A stretch of DNA of 64,000 nt from JACKHA01 sp041401985. Its GTDB lineage: Bacteria; Planctomycetota; Phycisphaerae; Phycisphaerales; UBA1924. The position numbers were made by a program, and so were the translations under genes. Under the pieces are notes generated by a model that saw only the letters and a list, made by a program, of their open reading frames with translations, made no database searches and was not told the origin of the DNA. Location: assembly GCA_041401985.1 (NCBI GenBank), contig JAWKTE010000007.1, forward strand, positions 124,001 through 188,000, read 5' to 3'. Shown piece after piece: positions 8,528 to 17,527 of this stretch (position 1 is its first letter; every line of letters starts with the position of its first letter).

Positions 8528-9769
8528 TCAGCGTGCCAGGCGTTCCCGCAGCATGTCGGCTCGCACCGCCCTGGCCCGCTCCGGGTCGATGGGGCGCCCC
8601 GCGATCGCCTGCAGGTGGGCGGGTTGGGCGACCAGCAGCAGGTGGTTGATCTGCGCGAGCGTGACCGAACCTGGATCGCCCGAAAACACGCCCGCAACGA
8701 CCCCGAGGCGCACGGCCGAGAGGGCCGAGAGCGCCTCTTCCGTGCTGAGCAGGCGCGCGTTTCGCAGGAGGCCCAGGGCCCGCCACGCCTGGTCTTCGAC
8801 GACGCGCGGCTTGCGCTCCAGCAGTTTGCGGCGCTCCGTCCGTTCGTACTCGATGACGCGCGGGATGATCTCGCGGGCCAGCTCGTGCTGGATCACCCGC
8901 TCGGTCTTGCCCAGCGTGGTCTGGTTGGAGATCTGGAACAGGTCGGCGATCGCGTCGGAGCCCTCGCCGTAGAACCCGCGGACGGCCAGGGTCATGTCGT
9001 TGGCGGCGCGCTTGACCTTGTCGATCTCGCCCGAGAGGCGCAGGGCCGGCAGGTGCAGCATGACCGAGCAGCGGATGCCGGTGCCGACGTTGGTGGGGCA
9101 GGCGGTCAGGTAGCCGAAGCGCGGGGAGTACGCGAAGTCGAGGGCGGCTTCGAGCAGGTCGTCGATGCGGTCGGCCGCGTCGGCGGCCTGGTCGAGGGCC
9201 AGCCCGCTGGCGATGGACTGGATGCGGAGGTGGTCTTCCTCGTTGACCATGATCGCCAGGCGCTCGTCGCGGGAGTGGGCCAGGGCGCGGGGCAGGTCGG
9301 CGGCGTCGGGCGGGGGCTTTGCGGTCTTGGCCCCGTGCAGGCTCCAGCCCTTGGCGAGGTTGGTGGAGATCAGGTGGCGTTCGACCAGCAGCGTCCGCTC
9401 GGTGGGGGACAGTTCGTGGATCGGCACCCACGCGAAGGCGCCGGGGTTTTTGGTGGGCTGGTCGGTCGGCGGGCTGTGCGGTTGGTCGGCGGACTCGAGA
9501 CGCCGGCGGATCATGCCCATGAGCGCCAGGCGGTCCTCACGCGAGCAGCGGTGCACAAACGGGAAGCCGACGAGGTTCCGGGCCAGCCGCACGCGCGAGG
9601 ACAGCACGACGTCCGAATCGGGCCCCTCGGCCCGGAGCCACTCGGTGGGGCGATCCGGCGTGTTCGGCGCTGCGGGGACGGCGTCGCTCGGCTCGCCGCG
9701 ACCGTTGGCGTCCGGCGTGCCGTTCGAGGGCGATGGGTCGGACCCGGGTTGATCGGGGGGCGTGGGCAT
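8528..9769 (-). CDS. mcsB: Protein arginine kinase McsB
   Basis: McsB phosphorylates arginine residues in proteins; in Bacillus this marks damaged proteins for ClpCP and controls CtsR. The 413-residue protein has the phosphagen-kinase-like catalytic core: VVLSSRVRLARNLVGFPF near 54-71, MVNEEDHLRIQS near 195, and CPTNVGTG near 246 with the catalytic Cys. The first 45 residues are a Pro/Ser-rich extension. A C-terminal segment after residue 300 carries VIEYERTERRKLLERK, as in the family's dimerisation and arginine-sensing region. The usual partner McsA (zinc-finger activator) and clpC are not neighbours; the gene converges on dnaA with an 80-bp gap. Confidence 0.93.
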   Translation of the reverse strand: MPTPPDQPGSDPSPSNGTPDANGRGEPSDAVPAAPNTPDRPTEWLRAEGPDSDVVLSSRVRLARNLVGFPFVHRCSREDRLALMGMIRRRLESADQPHSPPTDQPTKNPGAFAWVPIHELSPTERTLLVERHLISTNLAKGWSLHGAKTAKPPPDAADLPRALAHSRDERLAIMVNEEDHLRIQSIASGLALDQAADAADRIDDLLEAALDFAYSPRFGYLTACPTNVGTGIRCSVMLHLPALRLSGEIDKVKRAANDMTLAVRGFYGEGSDAIADLFQISNQTTLGKTERVIQHELAREIIPRVIEYERTERRKLLERKPRVVEDQAWRALGLLRNARLLSTEEALSALSAVRLGVVAGVFSGDPGSVTLAQINHLLLVAQPAHLQAIAGRPIDPERARAVRADMLRERLAR

Positions 9770-9889
9770 CGGCGTACGCGGGCATGGTACCGCGTCCGGG
9801 GCGCGGGCCGTTCGCGTGCCTCTCGCTCCCGGCGGGCGAGCGCGCCCAGCGCCGGGCGCGCACCGCGTCGTTGCTGAGGGTCGGTCTCT

Positions 9890-10981
9890 CTATTGCAGCC
9901 CGCGCACGTCGGAGGCCCGCAGCAGCGAGAACATCAGCGGCATCGCGTAGTTCCGCCCCTGGAACGTCAGCACGCGGGCGGTGACCTCGAACTGGGCCTC
10001 GTCGGCCTGCCCGGCGGCCAGGCGCTCCATGGCGGCGAGGTTCTGGCAGGGCAGGATGACCATGCCGGCCGCGTCCGTGCCGCCGTCGTTGTCGAGCACC
10101 AGCGTCCACGCCCCGGTCGACTCGCGGACCATCCTGGCCCGCCTTCGGACAAGGATCGTTCCCTCCTGGATGGTTTCCACTGCGACGGGTTCCAGCAGCG
10201 ATTCTCGTCCCGGCGTCGGGGCCGCGCCGCGCGGGGCCAGGCCCCGAGGGACGTTGCGTCTGGCTTCGAGGTCGGCGATGAGGGAGGCGACGTCCGGGTC
10301 GGCGGCGAGTTGTTCTGTTGTCGGGGGCGTGGGGGCGTCGGTCGGCGATCCGGTGTTGGCCGGGTCGGGGCGATCGCCTTCCATGTCGCCTTCGGCCGGC
10401 TCGGGCTCCGGCTGGACGAAGCCCGCGGCGTCGGCGATTGCCAGCGGCACGAGATAGTTCCGCCCCGCGTAGACCAGCACCTGCCCGGTGACCATCAGCG
10501 GGCGGGCGACCTCGTGATCGGATACGACGGGCAGCACGGCCTCCAACTCCGACGAGGGCACCAGCACCATCGGGGTGTCGATCTCGCCGGTGGGCGATGG
10601 CGCGAACACGAAGACCCACTCGCCCGAGGGGGCCCGCAGCATCGCGCCGACGCGGCGCACGAGGAACGAGCCCTCGGCGTACAGGCGGCCCACGGGCACG
10701 CCCAAGGCGTCGGCGGGGATGCCGGGCGTGATCTCGCCGGTGTCCGGTTGGCCCGGGATGGGGGCGCGGACCGTTGGCTCGGACGAGGGCATGATGGTGG
10801 GGGGGTTGGCGCGTCGGGAGGAAAGGTCGGCCTGCTCCTGCTCGACGCTGGGGTCGGTCAAAGAGGGCGCGTTCGGCGGGCGGGCCGGGTCGTCGGGCTG
10901 GGTGGCCGCGAGCGAGCGGCCCGCGCCGGGACACAGGCAGAGGGCCAGGGACAGGGCCGCGGCGCGAGCGAGCAGGTTCAT
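9890..10981 (-). CDS. Secreted protein with internally duplicated domain
   Basis: A 363-residue protein with a signal peptide (MNLLARAAALSLALCLCPGA). Two copies of a domain of about 80 residues follow: the first (about residues 100-185) runs from EGSFLVRRVGAMLR to VYAGRNYLVPL, the second (about 275-355) from EGTILVRRRARMVR to TFQGRNYAMPL. Both share the LVRR, EWVFVF/AWTLVL, PSSELEAV/PCQNLAAM and GRNY blocks, so they arose by duplication; a Pro-rich linker separates them. No known family is recognised. ATG 10981 has GGAAGG ten bases upstream; ATG 10999 has GGAG at six and is an equal alternative. Confidence 0.75.
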   Translation of the reverse strand: MNLLARAAALSLALCLCPGAGRSLAATQPDDPARPPNAPSLTDPSVEQEQADLSSRRANPPTIMPSSEPTVRAPIPGQPDTGEITPGIPADALGVPVGRLYAEGSFLVRRVGAMLRAPSGEWVFVFAPSPTGEIDTPMVLVPSSELEAVLPVVSDHEVARPLMVTGQVLVYAGRNYLVPLAIADAAGFVQPEPEPAEGDMEGDRPDPANTGSPTDAPTPPTTEQLAADPDVASLIADLEARRNVPRGLAPRGAAPTPGRESLLEPVAVETIQEGTILVRRRARMVRESTGAWTLVLDNDGGTDAAGMVILPCQNLAAMERLAAGQADEAQFEVTARVLTFQGRNYAMPLMFSLLRASDVRGLQ

Positions 10982-11146
10982 CGACACCGGGCCTTCCATG
11001 GCGTGTCTCCGCGTGCACGGGGCGATCGGGATCGCCGGATGCTCCGACGCCTGGGGCGGCGGAGGGCTTGGCTCAAGCATACATCGGCGGGAGGGCCGGA
11101 TCGCACCAGCGACGGCGGCTCCGTCTGGGGGCGTTTCGGATTCGGA

Positions 11147-12817
11147 TTACGCTGCGGGGGCGAGCGGGGCGGCGGCCCGTTCGTGGCGCGGATGGCCCTC
11201 GGCCTGATCTGCATCCACATCGATACTGCAGACATGGCGATCCGCGATGGGCTTCACGCTTCCGTCGGCGTGCCAGATCTCCGTCCAGCGGACCTCGATC
11301 GAGTCCACCTGGTCGCGGGAGCGGAGCCATCGCCCGCGGGCGCCCATCCACAGGTGTGGCGGTGTGAGGGGCAGCCGAGCGAGCCGGGCCCGCCACCCGC
11401 CCCGGGTGAGGAGGCGGTTGCGGTTCCGGAAGTACTGGGCGATCCCGCGCTCCAGCGCCTGGGCGGTGCGGTCGTCGCGCCGGGATCTGCCGTGCTCGTG
11501 GGCGAGTCGCGCGATGGCCTCGGCGTCGCCGGCGGTCTGGCGGAGCAGGCGGTCGATGCGGGGCGCGTCGAGCGGGGCGCACAGGATGCCGTAGGCCCCG
11601 GCGATCTGCGGCTCGTCGATGAGGCAGTGGAAGCGGGCCTGCCCGAAGGCCAGGTCGTAGGGGCGCATGGTCAGCGGCGCGACCAGGCGGGATTCGCCGG
11701 CGCGGGTTGTTGCTTCGAGGACGAAGGTGCCGACGAGCGGCCCGTCGATCCACCCGAGCGGCAGGACTGTGCCGCACCAGCGCGCGAGCGTCACGGCGGC
11801 CAGCCCGGCGGCGATCACGGGCAGCGCGTACGCCGGGGCCAGGGCCTCGCTCGGGGCGAACCACAGGGCGGCGATGAGCGCCACGTCGAGGATGACCCAC
11901 TTCCAGAACGCCACGCCGGACGCGGCGAAGATCCCCGCGTGCATCGCCACGAGGCCGACCAGCGCCACGACGCCGGCGTCCGGGTCCAGCAGCAGGGCGA
12001 TCGCGCCGAGTTCGAGCGCCAGCGTGGCGATCTGCATCGGCACGCGCAGCGCCGCCAGCGGGCGGACCATCCGCGCGACCCGCTCGACCGTCCACCACCA
12101 CATCCAGCCCTTGTGCGCGGAGGAGACGGTCAGGGCCTCCATGCGGTTGTGCAGCGCCCAGGTCCAGGGGCGACCCAGCGTGAGTTTCGAGGCCGCGGGG
12201 TAGACGTACGCGGTCGCGAGGCCGACGCCCAGTCCGGCGATGAGCATCCAGCCCTCGACGCGGACCAGCGGCCCCAGGCACGCGGCGGCGGCGAGCAGCA
12301 CCACCGCCTCATACACCGGGCGCTTCTCCGTCCACGAGTGGTACAGCCCATGCGGATAGTTCAACTGCATCACGAACGCGAGCGAGCAGACCAGCGCGAG
12401 CGGGGCGGCGGCGGGCGTCGCCACGCACGCGGCGCACGACACCAGGATGGCCAGGCGGTCCAGCGCGTGCCAGCGTCCGTAGTAGTGGTTCCGGGCCTGG
12501 CCCACGAGCGACCACGCCACAACACCGATCGCGGCCAGGAACGGGACCCGCAGCCAGCCCGAGGGATCGAGCGACGCCCAGGCGGGGGGTGGCGGTGTCG
12601 AGCCGAGCCACGCCGCCAGGGTCCAGCCGAGTGGGGCGAGCACGAGTCCGGCCGCGATCGCGGCCGCGATTGGGCGCCCGAGCACGCCGAGCAGGATCAC
12701 GTCCCGGTGGTAGCAGCGCTGCGGCAGCGCGAGGTGGCGGAACGCGAGCGCGTCGATCGCCCGCTGGGCCACCAGCAGCACGACAAACACGAGCCAAGGG
12801 GCCAGGTTGAGCACGAT
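11147..12817 (-). CDS. Multi-pass membrane protein, unknown family
   Basis: A 556-residue protein with roughly ten hydrophobic helices over the first 380 residues (for example APWLVFVVLLVAQRAID, ILLGVLGRPIAAAIAAGLVL, WVILDVALIAALWFA), then a soluble C-terminal portion of about 170 residues, rich in Arg and His. A histidine-rich, aromatic loop (QARNHYYGRWHALDR, YPHGLYHSWTEKRP) lies between early helices and might be functional. GTG 12817 is chosen for GGAGG five bases upstream; the open frame to 12925 is noise. It is divergent from the LpxL-like acyltransferase gene, so a shared role in envelope lipid metabolism is possible but unproven. Confidence 0.7.
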   Translation of the reverse strand: MVLNLAPWLVFVVLLVAQRAIDALAFRHLALPQRCYHRDVILLGVLGRPIAAAIAAGLVLAPLGWTLAAWLGSTPPPPAWASLDPSGWLRVPFLAAIGVVAWSLVGQARNHYYGRWHALDRLAILVSCAACVATPAAAPLALVCSLAFVMQLNYPHGLYHSWTEKRPVYEAVVLLAAAACLGPLVRVEGWMLIAGLGVGLATAYVYPAASKLTLGRPWTWALHNRMEALTVSSAHKGWMWWWTVERVARMVRPLAALRVPMQIATLALELGAIALLLDPDAGVVALVGLVAMHAGIFAASGVAFWKWVILDVALIAALWFAPSEALAPAYALPVIAAGLAAVTLARWCGTVLPLGWIDGPLVGTFVLEATTRAGESRLVAPLTMRPYDLAFGQARFHCLIDEPQIAGAYGILCAPLDAPRIDRLLRQTAGDAEAIARLAHEHGRSRRDDRTAQALERGIAQYFRNRNRLLTRGGWRARLARLPLTPPHLWMGARGRWLRSRDQVDSIEVRWTEIWHADGSVKPIADRHVCSIDVDADQAEGHPRHERAAAPLAPAA

Positions 12818-12933
12818 GCCTCCGGGGCCGGCGCGGCGTCGCACGCGGCCCGGTCCATCATCGGCACCGCCGACGCCCCTCCTCCACGCCCGGTGCAGGG
12901 CCGCTTCGTGCTGCGAGCCGCGCACCCGGCCGC

Positions 12934-12939
12934 TACCCT
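12934..12939 (+). promoter_or_regulatory. -10-like TACCCT 6 nt before ATG (possible leaderless start)
   Basis: TACCCT fits TANNNT and is followed by six bases and the ATG at 12946, with no Shine-Dalgarno. Confidence 0.45.
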
Positions 12940-12945
12940 CGCCCC

Positions 12946-14076
12946 ATGGCCCTGGCCGTCCCCAAAGCGCTCGAGGTTCCGCTGTACCTGGGCATCCGGG
13001 GCGTGCTGTCGGCGCCGCTGGTGGCGGGGCTGGAGCCGTCGATCGAGGCCGCCCGGCGGATCGGGCGGACCTACGCCCGGGCGAGGTTCAACCGCAAACG
13101 GGTCGGGCGGATCACCAAGCATCTCGAAACCGCGTTTCCCGAGCGCGACGAGGCGGCCCGGCGCGAACTGGTGCTGCACTCGTACGAGCATCTGGCCATG
13201 CTCGGGGTTGAGGTCGCGTTCACGCCCCGCCTGCTGACGGAGGAGGGCTGGCTCCGGCACGTCGAGTTCAGCGGCGTCGGGCCGGGCATCCGCAAACTCG
13301 GGGCCGAGCGGCCGCTGGTGTTCATCTGCGGGCACGGCGGCAACTGGGAAGTCCTGGGCTACACGATGGCCCTGATCGGCTTCCCGTTCCACGCCCTGTA
13401 TCGCCCGCTGGACCTCAAGCCGCTCGACACCTGGGTCAAGCAGACGCGCGGGCGGCGCGGCATGGTGCTGGTCGACAAGTTCGGCGCGATCCACGAGATG
13501 CCACGGATCGTCAAGGCCGGCGGGCACCTGGGATTCGTGGCCGACCAGAACGCGGGCGATCGCGGCGTGTTCGTGCCTTATTTCGGGCGGCTGGCCTCGA
13601 CGTACAAGTCGATCGCGCTGACGGTGATGCAGTTCGGCGCGACGGTGGTGGTGGGGCAGGCGACGCGTCTGGACCCCGCCCGCCCGGACGACCCGCGGGC
13701 CGCCCGCCCGGGCCAGGTCGGTGAGGGGTTCAGCGTGCTGGAGCCGGGTCCGTTCCGCTACCGCATCACGCTGGGCGACTTCTTCGAGGCCGAGACGTGG
13801 CGTGCCCACCCCGACCCGATGTTCTACATCTGCGCCCGCTTCCGCAAGGCGCTGGAGGACATGGTGCGGGCCACGCCCGAGCAGTATCTGTGGATGCACC
13901 GGGTCTGGAAGAGCCGCCCGAAGCACGAGAAGAACCACGAGCCGATGCCGGCGTCGATGGTCGAGAAACTGCGCACGCTCGAGTGGCTCAGCGATGAGGA
14001 TGTCGACCGGCTGGTCGATCAGTCGGCCCGCGACGCGGCGTTCCTCAAGGAAACCGGCACGGACCGGCTGGTGTAG
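12946..14076 (+). CDS. LpxL/HtrB-like lysophospholipid acyltransferase
   Basis: A 376-residue inner-membrane protein of the lipid A late-acyltransferase family, which moves a fatty acyl chain from acyl-ACP onto a Kdo-lipid A precursor or related lipid. The H-x4-D/E catalytic motif is HGGNWE at about residue 125, followed by ALYRPLDLKPLD and DQNAGDRGVFVPYFGR, the usual substrate-binding blocks. The C-terminal part has QYLWMHRVWKSRP, also typical. ATG 12946 follows a -10-like TACCCT by six bases. The Kdo genes waaA and kdsA elsewhere in the window support an LPS role; another acyl acceptor cannot be excluded. Confidence 0.88.
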   Translation: MALAVPKALEVPLYLGIRGVLSAPLVAGLEPSIEAARRIGRTYARARFNRKRVGRITKHLETAFPERDEAARRELVLHSYEHLAMLGVEVAFTPRLLTEEGWLRHVEFSGVGPGIRKLGAERPLVFICGHGGNWEVLGYTMALIGFPFHALYRPLDLKPLDTWVKQTRGRRGMVLVDKFGAIHEMPRIVKAGGHLGFVADQNAGDRGVFVPYFGRLASTYKSIALTVMQFGATVVVGQATRLDPARPDDPRAARPGQVGEGFSVLEPGPFRYRITLGDFFEAETWRAHPDPMFYICARFRKALEDMVRATPEQYLWMHRVWKSRPKHEKNHEPMPASMVEKLRTLEWLSDEDVDRLVDQSARDAAFLKETGTDRLV

Positions 14077-14138
14077 GCCCCGGCACGGCGACCCGGAGCG
14101 TGCCCGGTCTTCGGCTTGCCCGCGTTGTCAACGCGTCG

Positions 14139-15479
14139 TCAGCGCGTCGGCGTCGCGGGCGCGCGGAACAGCACCGGCACCGCCGACTGGCCGTGGATGA
14201 AACTGCGTCCGCCCGCCGGGCCGATCTCGCCCGAGGCGAAGAACCCGGCGATGGGCATGGGCGGCGTGCCCTCGAACTCGCGCCCGCCCTTGGCCCGCTG
14301 CTCGCCGGGCGGCTCGGGCGAGAACGCGCGGCAGAGCGTGGCCGCGTCGTGGTTCGGCCCGCCGAAGAGCGCGCGTCCACGCTGGTTGCAGGTGATCAGC
14401 AGCGCGCCCGCCGGCGTGCCGTGGATCGCCTGGGCGTCGAGCAGCATCGACAGATCCTCGTGGGCGGTTCTGGCGTCGCGCGCGTGGAACCGGACGGTCT
14501 GGCCAACGCGGATGCGGTCGGCCACGGCGATCGCGCCCGAGCCGCGATCGGCGCCGACCACCGTCCGGATCAGGTAGTCGGCCCGCCCGAAGCGTTCCTT
14601 GTACTCGTCGGCGACGACGCCCAGCAGCACGCCCTGGCCCCGCACGAGTTCCTGGTCGGCCTCGCCGAGGCCCTCGAAGACCGACTCGAGGACCTGCAGC
14701 GCGGGGCGTCCGCCGAGTTCCAGGATCGCGTTGCCCTTGGACTTCGTGACGATGTGGTTGTCGCCCATGGGCGTGGCGCCCTGCGAGACGAGCACGTCGG
14801 TGCGGATGTCGCCCGCGATCGAGACGCCCACGCCGCCGGTGCGGAGGACACGGTCGTTGAGGATGAGCCGGGCGTCGCCGGAGGCCTTGCCGCCCGAGGC
14901 GAGCCCGCCGACGATGACGCCCGCGGGCGCGCCGTCGCGATCGACGCGGGCGTGGTTGAGTTCGGGCAGGAGTTTCACCAGCGGCAGCGAGAACGGATCG
15001 GCGAGCAGGATGGTCGCGCGCAGGTCCGGGGCCGCGCCGATGGTGGTGGCGATGTGGTCCGGGTCGTGCTCGCCGGTCGCGCCGCCGGCGAGCATCATGA
15101 GCGACGAGGCGTCGAACGGCGTGATGCGCACGCCGGGCATGCGGGCGCCCAGCAGCGAGACGCCCGCGGCGGCCTCCAGTTCGACCCCGCCGCCGAGAAC
15201 CGCCTCGGTCGAGACGCCGACGATGGCTTCGGCGCCCAGGCGCTCGCGCACTTCGCGGGCGATGTGCTCGGCCCTGGCGACGTGCGGGCCGCCGACGAAC
15301 AGGAACGCCAGGTCGCACGGGCCGCCCGACAGGCCGCGCATCGCGTGCTCGGCCGCCTGGGCCGCGGCGGACGCGGCGTCGGTGTGGGCCGAGAGCCCCC
15401 AGCCGAAGGCGAGCCCGGACGCGCCGGCGCGGCGCGGCGTCGTCTCGGCGGACTGTGGTTCTGGTTCCGCGCCTCCCAT
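14139..15479 (-). CDS. FIST domain sensory protein
   Basis: A 446-residue protein with FIST_N (about residues 25-215) and FIST_C (about 220-420) domains; FIST proteins are thought to sense small ligands, possibly amino acids, and often feed into signalling or chemotaxis. Family-like features are the opening ASGLAFGWGLSAHTDA, the segment AIVGVSTEAVLGGGVELE, PAGVIVGGLASGG in the middle, and ALLITCNQRGRALFG plus PIAGFFASGEIGPAGG near the end. It stands alone, divergent from the Eis-like gene. ATG 15479 lacks a ribosome site but has TACCAT nine bases upstream. Soluble; no output domain is fused. Confidence 0.88.
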   Translation of the reverse strand: MGGAEPEPQSAETTPRRAGASGLAFGWGLSAHTDAASAAAQAAEHAMRGLSGGPCDLAFLFVGGPHVARAEHIAREVRERLGAEAIVGVSTEAVLGGGVELEAAAGVSLLGARMPGVRITPFDASSLMMLAGGATGEHDPDHIATTIGAAPDLRATILLADPFSLPLVKLLPELNHARVDRDGAPAGVIVGGLASGGKASGDARLILNDRVLRTGGVGVSIAGDIRTDVLVSQGATPMGDNHIVTKSKGNAILELGGRPALQVLESVFEGLGEADQELVRGQGVLLGVVADEYKERFGRADYLIRTVVGADRGSGAIAVADRIRVGQTVRFHARDARTAHEDLSMLLDAQAIHGTPAGALLITCNQRGRALFGGPNHDAATLCRAFSPEPPGEQRAKGGREFEGTPPMPIAGFFASGEIGPAGGRSFIHGQSAVPVLFRAPATPTR

Positions 15480-15488
15480 GCGCGGGCG

Positions 15489-15494
15489 ATGGTA
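15489..15494 (-). promoter_or_regulatory. -10-like TACCAT 9 nt before ATG
   Basis: On the minus strand TACCAT precedes the ATG at 15479 by nine bases; no Shine-Dalgarno is seen. Confidence 0.3.
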
Positions 15495-15673
15495 CACGAT
15501 CGGTGGCGGCGGGTTCAACGTGTAAGTTGCCACGTCGGTGCCGATGCGTCCGCTCGGAGGCGCTGGTGCGCCGATAATCCGGGTCGCGGGGGCCGCGCGG
15601 CGTGCCGACCGCATGAGGATGTGAGTGGATTGTGCCCCGCGGAATCCCGGTTCACGCATCATTGGAGTCCATC

Positions 15674-16936
15674 ATGTCCGGATCGTGCGCTCATCTGACC
15701 TACACGCCCGCGACCGAGGGCGATCTGGACGCGGCGTCGCGCGTCCTCGACCTGGCGTTCGCCGGGGGTTTCGAGGGGACGCGCGAGTGGCTGGGCAAGT
15801 CGGGCGTCGAGCATCTGCGCGTGCTGCGAGACACGGCGGGTGGCGGGGCGGCGACTGGGGCGACGGCGGCCGGGCCTGGCGGCATCGACTTGGGGCTGGC
15901 CGCGACGCTCATGCGCGTGCCGATGGGGCACTTCGTGGGCGGTCGGAGCGTGCCGTGCGTCGGCATCGCGGGCGTGTCGGTCCCGCCGGAGCGTCGGGGC
16001 GGGGGCGTCGCGTCGCACCTCATGCGCTCGGCGCTGCGCGAGATCCACGAGGAGGGCGTCGCGCTCTCGTCGCTGTACGCCTCGACGCGGGCGCTGTATC
16101 GGCGCGTCGGCTACGAACTTGCGTGGCACTGGAACACGTACCAGGTCCCGCTGTGGCGGATCGGGCTGGACCCCGCCGAGCCGGCGCTGCGCCGGGTTGA
16201 TCCGGGCGACGAGGGTGTGCAGCGGATCGTCAAGGGTCTGTATGAGCGGTTCGCGCCCACGCAGGCCGCGATGCTCGACCGGCGCGAGTACGTGTGGATG
16301 CGGGTGTTCAAGCCGCGAGGCGGGGGCGATCCCAAGGCCCTGTTCATCGGCGACGATGCCGCCGACCCCGAGGCGTATGTCGTGTTCATCCAGGAGCGGA
16401 ACCCCGAGACCGGGCACCACGACGTGCTGGTCTCGGACGTGGCGTCCCGCACGCCGCGCGGCTGGGGCAAGGCGCTGGGGGCGATGCGTCGGTTCTGCAC
16501 CACTGGGGACCACGTCCGATTCGCCGCGGGGCCGAACCACCCGTGGCTGCTGCTCGACACCGAGCACACGGCCAAGATCGTGCGCCACGAGCCGGGGATG
16601 CTGCGGATCGTGCGGCTGGAGGATGCGATCCGGGGGCGCGGGTATCCCGTTGGCGTGGATGCTGAGGTCGTGCTCGATATCGAGGACGACCTGTTCGCGG
16701 GCAACGCCGGGCGGTGGCGCCTGCGCGTGCGCGACGGACGGGGCGAGGCGTCGCGGGTCAGCAGTGGGGGTGATGCGATCCGCGTGCCGATCCGGGCGCT
16801 CGCGAGCCTGTACACGGGGTTCATCTCGCCGCGCCAGGCGGCGATTGTGGGTTGGATCGAGGGGCCGGGCGCGGCTCTCGACGCGCTGGGCGCGGCGTTG
16901 GCCGGGCCGACGCCGTGGATGCCGAACTTCTTCTGA
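15674..16936 (+). CDS. Eis-like N-acetyltransferase with SCP2-like C-terminus
   Basis: A 420-residue cytoplasmic protein laid out like the Eis family. An N-terminal GNAT domain (residues 1-150) holds the acetyl-CoA loop in SVPPERRGGGVASHL and the Tyr-Arg-Arg-Val-Gly-Tyr block (ALYRRVGYELA). A second degenerate GNAT domain follows, then a sterol-carrier-like C-terminal domain ending in LYTGFISPRQAAIVGW and a free carboxy-terminal Phe-Phe, typical for Eis, where the terminus takes part in catalysis. Eis enzymes acetylate amines, including aminoglycosides and protein lysines; the substrate here is unknown. ATG 15674 has TGGAG six bases upstream. Confidence 0.86.
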   Translation: MSGSCAHLTYTPATEGDLDAASRVLDLAFAGGFEGTREWLGKSGVEHLRVLRDTAGGGAATGATAAGPGGIDLGLAATLMRVPMGHFVGGRSVPCVGIAGVSVPPERRGGGVASHLMRSALREIHEEGVALSSLYASTRALYRRVGYELAWHWNTYQVPLWRIGLDPAEPALRRVDPGDEGVQRIVKGLYERFAPTQAAMLDRREYVWMRVFKPRGGGDPKALFIGDDAADPEAYVVFIQERNPETGHHDVLVSDVASRTPRGWGKALGAMRRFCTTGDHVRFAAGPNHPWLLLDTEHTAKIVRHEPGMLRIVRLEDAIRGRGYPVGVDAEVVLDIEDDLFAGNAGRWRLRVRDGRGEASRVSSGGDAIRVPIRALASLYTGFISPRQAAIVGWIEGPGAALDALGAALAGPTPWMPNFF

Positions 16937-16942
16937 GCTGGC

Positions 16943-16948
16943 TACGCT
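16943..16948 (+). promoter_or_regulatory. -10-like TACGCT
   Basis: TACGCT lies 55 bases before the ATG at 17004 and fits the TANNNT seen at other starts; here a short leader with a Shine-Dalgarno follows. Confidence 0.35.
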
Positions 16949-17003
16949 GCGGCGCGGCGGACGTCGCGTCCTGCTGCGACCGCGCGCCATTGGAGGGCCT
17001 GAA

Positions 17004-17516
17004 ATGCATGCATGTTGCTCGCTCGCGCTCATCGCCGCGGTCGTCATCGTTCCGGCCTGTGTCACCGGCTGCGCATCATCATCGAACGATCAGTCCGGTG
17101 CTGCGCCCGAACAACCTGGGCAGTCCGCTCCCACCGGCTCGCCCGTCGCGGACCTCGCCGCGCTCGTCGGCCAATGGACGCTCGCGACCCTTGGCGGGCA
17201 GGACGTGGCCGCGATGGTGCCCGCGGGGGCGCGGGTGCCGATGCTGGACTTCGCCGGCAACGGCCAGGTCGCGGGCTTCGCGGGCGTGAACCGCCTGTCC
17301 ACCCGCCTCGACCCCGCGGCGTTGCTGACCGACCAGCCCCTGTTTGGCCCGGCGGTCACGACCCGCATGGCCGGCCCCGAGCCGCTCATGTCGCTCGAGG
17401 ACCGCTTCCTCGAGGCGCTGGAGCAGACCCGCGCGGCCCGCATCGACGCGGGCACGCTGTCGCTGCTGGGGCCGGAGGGGCAGACGCTGGCGACGCTGGT
17501 CAAGTCACCCGGCTGA
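17004..17516 (+). CDS. META domain lipoprotein
   Basis: A 170-residue lipoprotein. The signal peptide has a hydrophobic core (LALIAAVVIVPAC) and a lipobox VTGC with the acylated Cys near 25. The mature domain (residues 55-165) is a META/HslJ-like fold: LVGQWTLATLGGQ at its start, PMLDFAGNGQVAGFAGVNRL as the family's characteristic F-x-G-C/N block, and TRMAGPEPLMSLEDRFLEAL. META proteins sit in the periplasm and are linked to stress or motility in E. coli, with no known enzymatic activity. GGAGG seven bases upstream supports this start. Its stop is 11 bp from the convergent ketosynthase stop. Confidence 0.82.
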   Translation: MHACCSLALIAAVVIVPACVTGCASSSNDQSGAAPEQPGQSAPTGSPVADLAALVGQWTLATLGGQDVAAMVPAGARVPMLDFAGNGQVAGFAGVNRLSTRLDPAALLTDQPLFGPAVTTRMAGPEPLMSLEDRFLEALEQTRAARIDAGTLSLLGPEGQTLATLVKSPG

Positions 17517-17527
17517 GCGCAGTTCCG

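Noticed and set aside
9893..13237. 1,114-residue open frame spanning three genes
   Set aside because: Runs antisense to two recognised genes and out of frame in a third; composition is not protein-like.
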